Shown here: positions 37,274 to 48,223 of the stretch, piece by piece
Layout: each line of letters begins with the position of its first letter
Position numbering within the stretch: position 1 is the first letter of the stretch
Assembly (NCBI GenBank): GCA_050084985.1
Contig: JBITNC010000001.1
Location: forward strand, 45,694,001-45,758,000
Reading direction: 5' to 3'
DNA: 64,000 bases
Source: Nageia nagi
Taxonomy: Eukaryota; Pinophyta
Translations under genes and position numbers: made by a program
Notes under the pieces: model-generated
The model's input: only the letters and a program-made list of their open reading frames with translations
What the model was told of the DNA's origin: nothing
Databases searched by the model: none

Positions 37274-37753
37274 GAGAGCTAAGTTCTACGTAACTGAGCC
37301 TTCGCACCGAGAGGTGTACTGCAGTTGCATAAGAACCAAACTCCGCAAGACAATGATAAGCTGATATGTGAGAGCTAAGTTTCACACAATTGAGCCTTCG
37401 CACCAAGAGGTGTACTCCAGTTGCATAAGAACTGAACTCCGTAAAACAATGATAAGCTGATATGTGAGAGCTAAGTTCCACACAACTGAGCCTCCGCACC
37501 AAGAGGTGTACTCCAGTTGCATAAGAACTGAACTCTACAAAATAATGATAAGCTGATATGTGAGAGCTAAGTTCCACACAACTGAGCCTTTGCACCAAGA
37601 GGTGTACTCCAGTTGCATAAGAACCGAACTTCGCAAAATAATGATAAGCTGATATGTGAGAGCTAAGTTCCACACAACTGAGCCTTCGCACCAAGAGGTG
37701 TACTCCAGTTGCATAAGAACCGCACTCCGCAAAACAAGTGATAAACTGATGAA
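37274..37753. repeat. 96-bp tandem array, five copies, unit 2
   Basis: Units begin at 37274, 37370, 37466, 37562 and 37658: the same period and copy number as unit 1. Confidence 0.95.
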
Positions 37754-37790
37754 GCTGACACTCCACCAAGAGGCATGATAAACTGATAAT

Positions 37791-38450
37791 GGGAGCTGGA
37801 ACTCCACTCATAAGCATGATAAGCAAATATCGAGAGCTGAAACTCCACTCATAGGCACATGATAAGCTGATAATGGGAGCTGGAACTCCACTCATAAGCA
37901 CGATAAGCTGATCATGGGAGCTGGGACTCCACTCATAGGCACATGATAAGCTGACTATGGGAGCTGGACTCCACTCATAGGCACATGATAAGCTGACAAG
38001 GGGAGCTGGACTCCACTCATAGGCACATGATAAGCTAACTATGGGAGCTGGAACTCCACTCACAAACATGATAATCTGACAACGGGAGCTAGAACTCCAC
38101 TCACAAGCATGATAATCTGACAACGGTAGCTGGAACTCCACTCACAAGCATGCTAATCTGACAACAAGAGTTGGAACTCCATTCACGAGCATGATAATCT
38201 GACAACGGGAGCTGGAACTCCACTCATAAGCATGATAATCTGACAACGGGAGCTGGAACTCCACTCACAAGCATGATAATCTGACAACAGGAGCTGGAAC
38301 TCCACTCACAAGCATGATGATCTAATAACAGGAGCTGGAACTCCACTCACAAGCATGATAATCTGACAACAGGAGCTGGAATTCCACTCACAAACATGAT
38401 AATCTGACAACGGGAGCTGGAACTCCACTCACAAGCATGATAATCTGACT
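37791..38450. repeat. 41-bp tandem array, unit 2
   Basis: Same unit, copy number and order of variant units as in unit 1, with point differences only. The arrays therefore duplicated as a block. Confidence 0.93.
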
Positions 38451-38758
38451 ACTCGGGTCTGCAAACATGAACTCAAAGCAATATTCTCCTAGATATAATG
38501 TTGATCAAAAACCCATGATGCTTGATAAATTGATTTTCTGGATAAAGGAACGCGGGCAGTCCTTTTCTTACAGACTTAGAACATCGATGGTCTTCATCTA
38601 AGGCCGCGAGCGATCCTTTTCTTGAAGATTCATCAAAAACTGTGAAGATCATGTCCCTACGAATCACCTCTGGATTCCAAATTGATGCCTGGTTGCTCGT
38701 CCATGTACATCAAATGCTCAAATTGAAATTCATCTTGAAATGTGTGCCCTAACCATTC

Positions 38759-38766
38759 TATAAAAG
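38759..38766 (+). promoter_or_regulatory. TATA box of antisense gene, unit 2
   Basis: TATAAAAG, identical with flanks to 32715-32722. Confidence 0.6.
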
Positions 38767-38899
38767 GGGCCCCACCCTTCCTTATTTGTTCACCCTATCA
38801 TTTTCATAGCTGAGAGCATCCTAGAGCTTGAGAGACAGATTTAGAGAGGTTTAGCTGGTGATTTTATCGCTATCACTAGGTGATTCTTCCTGTACTACT

Positions 38900-39724
38900 G
38901 TGTTGCACGCTATGGCCCTACCGATCACACGTCGAGCTGGACACAGAGCTGCCTTGGTGGCTAATTCTCCTGCTGGTCATTAGGTACATTGCATCTCCTA
39001 CCTTTTCCTTGTTATACTTTTGTTTGTCTTCAGATTTTAGCTACATATATGCTGATTTTCCAAATTGCCCCTAGGGTTTTCCTGTTGCATACCCTAGCCT
39101 TTCGTTTTTCCCTTTTCATTCTATTTTTTCAAATTTCTAGTATCATGGTTGTACTATGCTCATCCGTATGAACCTACACCCTGAATTTTGTCAACCCTTA
39201 TTCATGGAAATAGGACCGCTGGCGGTCCTTTCTGCCCTAGTTTGGACCGTGGGCAGTCCTCCTCACCTGATCTAGACCGTGGGCGGTCCTCTTCACCAGT
39301 ACTATTTTTGCTATTCTATGTTTTATACCTTAACACTAACTTTTCTTTTGTCATTCTTTCCTTGCAGAACCGTGCATACCTTATGCGACCATCCGGCAAG
39401 AGTGTCCCCTTCACTACTGCCCAATAGTGGCCACAAACTGACGCAGCCCGAAGAATTCTAGAGGACATTTCATTTAGCTACCTTACGTTTGCTGACTATG
39501 TGTTTCATGACCACAACATACTGATAGCTTTGATGGAGAGGTGGGATCCAATGACTTTCGTTCCAACAAAAATAGATCACGAAAGAGGACCGCAGGCGGT
39601 CTTCACTGATAGCTATGGAGCGTTGGTGCTCCTCTTTTTACATAAAAATAGATCCCCCATTTCCTCTGCCATAATGTTGGTTAGCATGTCTACCCTAATG
39701 TTAGTTTCGTTAGTATTAGTATGA
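38900..39724 (+). pseudogene. Antisense plant-mobile-domain fragment, unit 2 (broken)
   Basis: Same layout as unit 1 (exon 1 to about 38982, intron with TTCCTTGCAG acceptor at 39367, exon 2 from 39368), but the last codon of exon 1 is TAG where unit 1 has CAG, and exon 2 has a TAG at about 39425. The first ATG of unit 1 is also changed (GTG). The ILIALMERWDPMTF signature is retained. The first long frame now starts in the middle of exon 2. Confidence 0.6.
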
Positions 39725-41980
39725 TCATGTGTGCTCACCAAATGATATTTCCGAAGGGCAACCACCCCCGCTAGTGCTAGCTTTATGTTGATTTTTACAC
39801 CATGGTGCCCCAGTGATAGTAGGGCTTTTTGTTGTATTTTCCTGTGCATACATTACTCCTGTGTCATGTTTGGGCATGGGGTCTTTGTAGATTCCCAAGT
39901 TTCTATTATCTGCATGCACAGGAGCTTTCCCTTTTATGTTAGGTTTCTCAAATGAGATTGTCTTTCTATCTACTAGATCTTGGATGATATCTCTGAATTT
40001 TTTACATTCACATGTTTTGTGGCCATGAACTCTATGGTATACGCAAAATCCTCCTGTAGTTTTAGTGGCTTGTTGGTTTACAGGTGGCAATTGAATTAGA
40101 CCCCTCTTCACCAATGATTGCAACAACTCATTATGATCTTCTGTGATTTTAGTGTATACTCAGGGAGTCAGAGGTTTGCTTGATTTTTGTTTATGTTTTT
40201 CTTGTGTGATTATGTTGATTGTTGAAGTTTCCCTTTCTTCTTTTCTAAGTTTCCACAAACCGATTTTCATCATGTGTTGCTCTTTTCGAATCATGGAATC
40301 GATCATTTCAGAGAGGGGTTGGTCTAGATAGTTAAAGAATTCAAGCACCATCTCATCTCTAATGGAGTTTATCAACATGTGTTTTAGTTCTTTCTCATTC
40401 AAGTTTATGAATTTTGCAATTTTCTTCCATTCGGCTACAAACTTGCTAAATGGTTGATTTTCTTCCTGTTTCATTTTGGCAAGATCTATAATGAGTGGTT
40501 TTCTCTTTATGTTATATTGATATTGATGTATGAATTCATGTTTTAGTTGCTCATAACTCTTGATGCTTTGATTTTCATGTCCGTAGTACCAGTCGGATGC
40601 TTCTTTCCCTAGGCTAAGTGAAAAAAGTCTAGCTAACATATCAGAATCATGTTGATGTCTATAAGCTGCTTCTTCAAAGATTACAATATGCATTCTCGGA
40701 TCACTCCTACCATTATATTTGTCAAAATCTATGTCTTTCCCTTCCCAAATTTTACTTCTTATTCTTGAACAAAGAGGGTGACTTTCTTCTAGTTTTTCAT
40801 TCTCCTTTGCTTCATTTAAATGTATTAGCCTTTTCAATTGTTCAGCCATGTTTGCTAATTGAGCTCTCATTTTATCTGATTTTTCTTTTTCAATTTGTGA
40901 GTTTGGATTATCTTCAGGTTGCTTATTTATGAAATCAAGATTTTCAGGTTCTTCCTCACTTTCATAATCAAGTATTCCAGAAGTAAATCTTCCTATTTGT
41001 TCTCTCCATTCATGAATCAGTTGATTTTCTAATTCTCCCATGATGACCTGTCTTACACTCAATTGAGCTTTATGGTAAGATTTTGTATTTGTTATTTTCT
41101 TTACCTCTATTTCTTTGATTTTCTTTTCTTTATCTGACCAGAAAGGGTAAGCATTAAGAAGTTTTTGTGCAACAGGGTCTACTTCAAGTTCTATTTCTGG
41201 CTCACTATCAGACTCATCATCAAACTCAATTATTTCATCATCTTCTTCTTCTAATGTTATTGGTTTATGATATGCAAATGCCAAAGACGATGAAGAGGGT
41301 TCACAAACATTTTGTTTAACTATCTCAGGGGCAAAAGAGTTTTTATCATGATGGAGCATACAAAAGTTGATATGACTTTCCATGGTAGAAATGGGCTGCA
41401 GGCGGTCCGTTTCTACAAGATTTAGATTACGAGCAGTCCTATTATGATCGATTATGATGTTTGAAAAAAATATTGGTTCACCAAGAAATGTTCTAAAGGA
41501 AAATCTGAGACCATTCACAGTTAAAAATTCATAGATTTTATGCAATGAATAAACTATGGTAGGATCTTCGGAGAACTTGTAGAATGCCCCAAAATACTCT
41601 ATAAATTTTTGTATCAACCTCAGTTTATTTTCAGTGAGGTTTGAATTGTTAGATTTTACCCAGCGATAAAGGACCAACTGTGATTTGTTTTCCAAAGGTG
41701 GAACTAGATTTTCTAAGATTCCTCCTACAAGGGTTCCATTATCCAAGCTATCATTATCTTCAGAATCACCATGATAGGATTCCTCATCCGGAAGTTTATC
41801 TTTGATAATCCTAGGAGCACTCTCTTTGTTTATTCTAGCACTTTTCCTAGTTGGCTCTATTCCTTTCCATATTTTTCTTTTTCTCCTATTTTGTTCCGGT
41901 GATGATTGAACTAATGAAGGATAATCTGATAATTCATTTATATCTCTACTCATTGTTGAATCGAAAAGCATGTTCAACAT
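39725..41980 (-). pseudogene. gag of unit 2, one internal stop
   Basis: Reads open from about 41980 through the acidic region, the Trp codon that is a stop in unit 1, and the gag domain, to a TGA at 40160-40162, where unit 1 has CGA (Arg). The remaining C-terminal part, with the zinc-knuckle-like segment, runs to 39725. A 1-bp deletion near 39762 changes the final residues relative to unit 1. The 5' end overlaps the primer-binding site, so the true start may be the Met at 41971 or 41980. Confidence 0.85.
40160..40162 (-). other. Premature TGA in unit 2 gag
   Basis: CGA-to-TGA, the change expected from deamination of a methylated CpG. Confidence 0.9.
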
Positions 41981-41992
41981 CGGGTTCACCAA
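41974..41992 (-). other. Primer-binding site, unit 2
   Basis: TGGTGAACCCGATGTTG next to the LTR 3 boundary; it differs slightly from unit 1. Confidence 0.7.
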
Positions 41993-41993
41993 A

Positions 41994-42826
41994 TGTTTAC
42001 AAATAAAATTGAGCGTGCAAATAAATAAACAGGCAAATATCTACAAACTCAATATTATCTGTATTTAAGCTACAGATAGTGATTTATTCTAGATAATAAT
42101 AAACAACATAACCAATTCAGAAGTGTAATTGTACCAACCAAGATTGTGATTTATGTACTTACCTCACGGAATGTACCTGACAACGAAAGATGCAGATATT
42201 GGCGATGTACTGATGATGAGCTGCCTTTCCAACAACATCGTGACCTACAAGGATGCAAAAAGAGGATCGCAGGCGGTCTGTTTCAGAAATAATAGAGCAC
42301 TGACGGTGTTCTTCCGTTCACAAAGGAGCACCGGTGACCTTCGTTCTATAGTTTTGACCTCTCAATTAAGTCCAGAAATTTAGTATAGATGTCTCAGATA
42401 GCAGTGTGATATCAGAATAGATCGCAGATGTCAGGATAGCTCACGAAAGGAAGCACACAAACCACAGCCTTGTAGGTGGTACCAAGAGATACCTTAAGGG
42501 GTAGCCACTTACAAGACCATACGCGGGATCATGTGTATCCTTGTTCTTGTGGACTTACTATTAGATCCCTTATTTATATAGATAATAGATAATACCACCC
42601 ATGGGTCGACGTGCATCTACATAAATAAGGTTAATTCACAACATTCAAGATAAACACACCAATAAACAAGATAATCCATGCAATATTCAAGTTAATCATT
42701 ATAAAATTCATATTCAAGACACACATTGATATTATCACTTTAATACATTCAAAACATACATTTAAGCCAAGCACATTTCATTAATTTATTGATTTAAAAA
42801 CATAAATTAATTTTTATGTGTTAACA
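41994..42826 (-). repeat. LTR 3 (outer 5' LTR)
   Basis: 833 bp. It is shorter than the others because one 21-bp copy of a short direct repeat (ccatgcaatattcaag-type) near 42680 is missing. The palindrome at 42264-42279 has one mutated arm (GGATCGCAGGCGGTCT). Confidence 0.92.
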
Positions 42827-42831
42827 CTCTT
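42827..42831. repeat. Target-site duplication CTCTT, right
   Basis: Perfect match to 29859-29863. Confidence 0.9.
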
Positions 42832-43527
42832 TTCTCAAACCTTTTGGAAAAAGAATGATAAGATTTATTTTGATGGTTGAACATCTTCTTGAAAGGAGTT
42901 TTGGTTGCTCCAAGAGCAATGTTATTATCTTTAGAAGAAAAAATCAACAGCTTATTATTAAAGATTTTCTCATGCTTCAATAGGTGCCTAGAAAGGTTCT
43001 CAAGGGAGAAGACTTCTTCATCATCAAGCCTTATTTTCATAACCATCATAAAGTTTTTAAATTTTAAATAAAGGTTTTGAAGGATGATGAAGACCATGGA
43101 CTTATTATTGATCCAATTACACCTACAAGCAACAAGTTGGATCCTTAAATCAATAATTTTGTTAATTAGATAGCTACATTTTCATCTTCCTCTTGACAAG
43201 ATTGAAGTAATTTTTGAAGAATGGTAAACTTTCTTAAAAAATTTGAACCAAGGTAGGTTTGCTTAATCTTATCCCAAATTGTTTTTACCAAGGTTGAAGA
43301 AGAAATTATTAGGAGCATATCATCTAAAATTGCATGGTAAATCATGAAGGTTGCCAACTCATTCTTTGTATTGTAAGCCTCTAGTTCCTTCTCATCTGTA
43401 AGAGGTACAAGGTTCTTATTGACTATTTACCAAAGCTTCCTTACCTATAATTTAGCTTTCATCTATAGTTTTCAAATTCCAAAGTTGAAACCATCGAGAA
43501 TGTGTTTAGGTAAAAAAGATTCTCCCA
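42832..43527 (-). pseudogene. Copia gag, N-terminal part
   Basis: Starts at 43527 with MGESFLPKHILDGFNF, the usual copia gag opening ('...LDGxNFxxW'). The middle piece (43357-43166) reads AILDDMLLIISSSTLVKTIWDKIKQTY, typical of the UBN2/gag-polypeptide family. The last piece before the nested insertion (43097-42832) is Lys/Phe/Ser-rich. Stops break it. It continues at 29858 on the other side of the triple-LTR element. Confidence 0.78.
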
Positions 43528-46456
43528 TTTGCTACATAAGAATGTGAAAAATAATAAGCATGTGGTTTAATAAACAATATTAAATGTTAAGTTTTAACCA
43601 AGTAAATAATATATATTACATTTAACACTAAATATATGCTTGATTTGATTCACAAGTGTAAATCTTTTACAACTCAAATAATAACCCATGTACCCAAATA
43701 CATTTCTCATCTCAAGAACTGTAGATGTAAAGTGACATTATTGAGGCTTGTTTTCTTATCTAAAATTAGACCTTCACCTGGATGCCCCAATAAGAGGAGC
43801 CCAAGTACTATCAATCCTCAACTAGTTCACCTTGGTAAATTTTATACTCTCACAAAGAGAAGTATCTACTATTTTCTAAGCTTATGATATTTATTGGATC
43901 GACCAAATTATTAATCTTGATTAAGTTTCAAGTTATTCTCTTAGGTTATCAGAATAATCCTTAAATAGATGTTTGAACATATGGTATCACTACACACATG
44001 CTTATCCACCTATTGGAGTTATGTCTAAACCAACAAAGGACTTAGGGTCAATTGAGAAGTACAAACTTTTTACCATTTGGATCATTTAACTTAAAGGCTC
44101 TAGTTCACTTGTTCTCACCTCATGGCTCCCCAAACAAGTCATGTTGCAAAATGTACATATGGATGTATTCATTTTAGGGGGTTACTCATTTCAATATTTG
44201 CAATTTTGCATAAATAAATAAAGTAAAAGTGCAAAACATAAAGGAAAAGAGCATAAATAAAACATCATCCATTTGTAACTTGAAACCTTAAGAGTCCAAT
44301 GGGTTTTATTTACCAAACTTTAAAAGATATTTTTACATCATTCCTTATTTTGCACAAGTCCATTCCATACTTTGCATAAAAAATAGGAAGTCATCAAATA
44401 CATCATTCCCATAACTTAAAAATTTAAGTAATAAGCATATATCATTTAACTTAAAAAATAAGTAAAATATGCAATATGAGGATCTAAGAAATTTAAAGTA
44501 ATTAACATGCAACTTTGACATAAGAATTTTAAGTAAAAGAAATTAACATAAAATTTTCTCCCTTTTTTACTAAAAAAAAATGATCCCTGTAGCATTTAAA
44601 AAATACTCATTTACTTAAGTAATATGAGAAGGTAAAATGCTACTTTATCTAAGTAGGATCCCTCAATAATTTGTCACCCTCCCTTTTTTTTGTTAAGGCT
44701 AAAAAAATACTTTCATTTAACACTATTAAATCAAATGTTTATTTTAAGCATTTTTAAAAAAATATCAATAATTAGAGTTCTACTCCAACTTAAAAAAAAA
44801 AAAATTTACTTATGTAATTGTTGATTTACCAAAAATATTTCTAAGTATTGAAATATATATTTAAAAAAAAAAAGTAATTCCCTTTTTGAAAAATAAAGAG
44901 TAATGATGACAAGCATTTAATTTTTTAAGTGGAGTTTACTCTAACTCTAAAAAATGTATGCTTACTTTCTTCACACTCCAATTCATTAATGAATGACAAA
45001 TTCATTAAATGACTAGATCAAACAACAAGTAAGGCCATCTACCTCAAGGACATTAAAGTCAATGGAAAAGAACAAACCACAAAGGAGAAAAAAATTATGT
45101 TAATTTAAAAAAAAGGCAAGAGCTTATCTTCCAGAGGGAAAAAAAATGCGTAGGTCAAAAAAAAGAGAGAAGAGGAGAAGGATGGCCAAAACAAATGACC
45201 TGGTGAGTGTTCTCAACCATGTGTAGGAGTGCTCCATGGTGTGAAGTATGGAGTGAAGTGGCATAAGGGATTACATCCACATGGAGGATGAGTGGAAGTG
45301 AAGAAAGTTAGGAACATGGTGCGTAAAGGGGCTATGAGGGATTTGAGTTTAATGATGGTGAGAGGCCCCTCCTTTTTAATGCAGGCAATCATAGGAGGAC
45401 TTGGAGACCACATGTAGGAGGGTTTTCACTCAAATGATGCTGTGATAAGTGCTTTGATAGACATGTAAGCTAAGATGCAAGAAGTCATGCAAAAAAGGAA
45501 AATCACAAGAAGAGGGTCGTAGGGCTTGGGTAGAGGATAGGAGCTGAGTGATGGGCACTGAAGGGAGGTTGGTGGTAGTGAAAAAATAGACCAACATCTG
45601 CTGGACACTAGAGTTTGCTTTTCCTTTTTCTATCATTACTGTAAAATGTCACCCAAATGCTATCTAAGAGGTTAAAAAAATTATTTGAAAAAAAAATCAA
45701 AGGTTTAGGGTTTAGGGTGATAGGTGGCTGTGAAGGAGGAGGGGTGTGGTTGGTGTTTGGCTGACCAACACCAGTCAACCTCCCCTCACTAATGTTTTGC
45801 ACAAAATTAATATTTATATTTAAGATATATACTTCCCATTTTATTTATTTATTTTTTTTAAAATTAAAAATCTGATCTATTATGTTAAAAAAATATTAGA
45901 TTTTAGAAAAAGATAAATAAAAAAAAATTTCCCCCTTTTTTTGAACACAAAATATATAATGTAGTAAAGTGTAGTTACTTTCAATTTATTTTTTTTTTGG
46001 TTAGTATCAAAATAGTTGAAATAAAAAACTTGTAAAATACAACTATTTGATAAGGAAATTAAGGTAGGCAAAACTTTAATATATAAATTTTTCAAAAAAA
46101 ATTGCATATAATTTTTGAAGGAGAAAAAATTAGTATATTTTTACTTGAATACATAATAAAACCTTCAAAAAAAAGGATATGAAAAATTATAGCAATAGGT
46201 AATCTTAAATAATTGCAACTAACAATAAGACATGTTAGTATACAAAAAAAAAAATTACAACAAAATAGATTGCTATTTTAAGCAAATTTTGTCATGAACA
46301 AGGATTATCACTACACAAGATATGTTAGTAACATAATGCAATAATCCATAAGATAACCAAAAAAAGGAGGTAAATTATACCTTATCTTAGTTTTACCTCA
46401 CTAATAGGGATCACTAAGATGTAGTTTCCACACTGAGAATAAGAGCTTTCACACCC
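43528..46456. other. Long copia leader, nothing recognised
   Basis: 2.9 kb between the PBS and gag, unusually long. It contains AT-rich poly(A) runs (44560-44920) and a less AT-rich island at 45170-45640 with short minus-strand frames. Another old insertion may be hidden here, but no boundary could be seen. Confidence 0.45.
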
Positions 46457-46468
46457 GCTCTAATACCA
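46457..46468 (-). other. Primer-binding site of copia element
   Basis: TGGTATTAGAGC on the minus strand, one mismatch to the initiator tRNA-Met site TGGTATCAGAGC, two bases from the LTR end. Confidence 0.85.
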
Positions 46469-46470
46469 AA

Positions 46471-46969
46471 TGAAGAATTGAACTATAACATGAATAACTC
46501 TAAACTATTAAGATCATATGAAAGCTCACAATACACATCTAACAAACTCACAAAGCAATCTCATAAAAATAACACAAGATGTAAGTGGTTCCTCAAACTA
46601 GAAGTACATCTACTAACTAGATCTTTACTTCAATCACAAATACAACTCTTTACAATCCTTCTAATCTCAACTCCTAAACACTATCCTTTGCAACAACTTT
46701 ACTCCACAAATTGGTGTGTAATCAAAAGAGGAGACCTTTTATTTATAGGCCAAAATCCCTCTTTGGATCACCCTTTTATCTAATGTACAAAAGCATGACA
46801 TGCACATCCTTTTACCCAAGGGGCATGCTCATGGCATGGAGTGTAGGATAAGTTACATTATCATATTCACTTAAATACATAAGGTATCAAATGATACCCT
46901 TAAGTATTAGTAAACTTACATAGAAGATTATTACAAAACCTTTACAATAATACATTATACATTTCAACA
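46471..46969 (-). repeat. 5' LTR of copia element
   Basis: 499 bp, TG...CA ends intact. TATA box at 46740-46747. Confidence 0.9.
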
Positions 46970-47515
46970 TTATCAAGCCATTGCAACTGATATAAAGTTA
47001 TTAAACATCAAACTCAAGAAAAATGCTCCTATCTAGACTCTTGAAATGACTAAAGTAGTTAGAAGAATTAAAATAAATGTTCAAAACTACCTCCTATGTT
47101 CTCCCTGGATCCAATTTAAAAATTATTGAAACTGATGCAAGTGATAAATTTTGGGGTGTTGTTCTCAAAGAAAAAATAGAGATAGGTGAAAAACTCTGTA
47201 GGTATGCTTTGGTAGTATTTTTGGAGCTCAGTTAAGATATTTTATTCTCAAAAAGAAATCCTTGAAGTAATAAAAATAATTAAATCATTTCAATTTTTTG
47301 TTCAATCTAAAAAATTTATTTTAAGATTTGATTTGAACAATATGAAAGGATTTCTAAATAACAAGTTTGACAAAGCTTCAAATAGTAACAAAATGTTGAG
47401 ATGGAGTTTATGGTTTGATGACTATGACATCACTTTTGAGCATGTTTCAAAAGTTGAAAATTCTATTGCAGATTATCTTACTCAAGAATATCATATCAAC
47501 ATGGTCGCACCCTAG
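46970..47515 (+). pseudogene. Pararetroviral reverse transcriptase end and RNase H
   Basis: Continues the pararetroviral polymerase after the copia element. RNase H begins near 47105 with an IETDASDKFWGVVL segment (first catalytic Asp present), and ends in a 47333-47515 frame with RWSLWFDDYDITFEHVSK, then a short spacer and ADYLTQE, matching the H/E-V-x-G-x-x-N-x-x-AD-x-L-[ST] end of Ty3-like/caulimovirid RNase H. A frameshift lies between the two parts. Target-duplication bases TTATC occupy 46970-46974. Confidence 0.75.
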
Positions 47516-48223
47516 AGAGCTGAATGGATAGTTATAAGCACTTTGCTAGAACTTTTTGGAGTAGACTCAAGGAATTCTACATCCTAGTACACACATGAGC
47601 TATTTACAGAACAAAGAATGGCTATTCCACTACTAGATGAAATAATTATCAATATTCTTGGTACATATCCCATACATACCAATATTGTTAATCATTTTAT
47701 AGGATCAAGAGCTTTATTATGCATCTAGGAGATATATTTTGCAAACATTATTGGCATAATATAAGTGAAGATTATTTCATAAAAAGGATAATAATATTTA
47801 TAAATAGGTTTCATGGTATTCATCAATAGCTAACACAAGATCCAAATCTTGAAGTCAAGATTAGTGGGTTCAAACTCACTTATGAATAATACAAAGGACA
47901 CTTCTTTACCCTTCTTACTTATCAAAATTCAAATTTTTCTCACAATTATTTTGTAAGGTTTGGAACAAGTCTAAGAGATAATTTTGAAGAGATTCTTGAT
48001 TGGTTCAAAGAATGGTTCATGAAGTTTGGTTTAATAATTGACTAATGTCCTCCTAAATACCATGATCTTACACCTTATGACCACTTCAACATGATGATTG
48101 ATATTCATGCCACCTGGCTATTGAGATGGAAGTAGATAATTGAGAATCAAATTCTTGTAGATGAATCACTTACTGAAATCTTATCATGATAGATTGAAAC
48201 AAAGTGGTATCCAACTCAATAAT
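47516..48223 (+). pseudogene. Pararetroviral 3' coding region of unknown product
   Basis: Protein-like but broken sequence between RNase H and the second promoter copy. Short pieces contain many Trp and Phe (DNFEEILDWFKEWFMKFG at about 47970-48030). The inverted copy (19120-19700) has the same region, so it is a genuine viral part. Position would fit a transactivator/inclusion-body protein or a polyprotein tail, but no motif decides. Confidence 0.5.

Larger units (their letters stand above)
29864..42826 (-). mobile_element. Triple-LTR, gag-only retrotransposon (LTR-int-LTR-int-LTR)
   Basis: Three LTRs (29864-30717, 35951-36804, 41994-42826) alternate with two highly similar internal units (30718-35950 and 36805-41993, about 5.2 kb each). 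Each LTR starts TGTTAACACA and ends TGTAAACA on the minus strand. Each internal unit has its own PBS and polypurine tract. The outer flanks are the perfect direct repeat CTCTT, so the whole array behaves as one insertion, or expanded after insertion by LTR recombination. Each unit carries gag but no polymerase, so it depended on a partner. The gag style, PBS and antisense extra gene suggest a Ty3/gypsy Tat-like relative (inference). Confidence 0.93.
25429..46969 (-). mobile_element. Ty1/copia LTR retrotransposon with nested insertion
   Basis: LTRs at 25429-25930 and 46471-46969 (about 500 bp, roughly 90% alike by eye) start TGTTGGAATG or TGTTGAAATG on the minus strand. PBS (46457-46468) and polypurine tract (25931-25938) sit in the right places. 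The minus-strand order is leader, gag, zinc knuckle, GAG-pre-integrase, integrase, reverse transcriptase, RNase H; integrase before reverse transcriptase defines Ty1/copia. It is inserted in the pararetroviral polymerase region and is itself split in gag by the triple-LTR element. All coding parts have stops. Confidence 0.9.
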
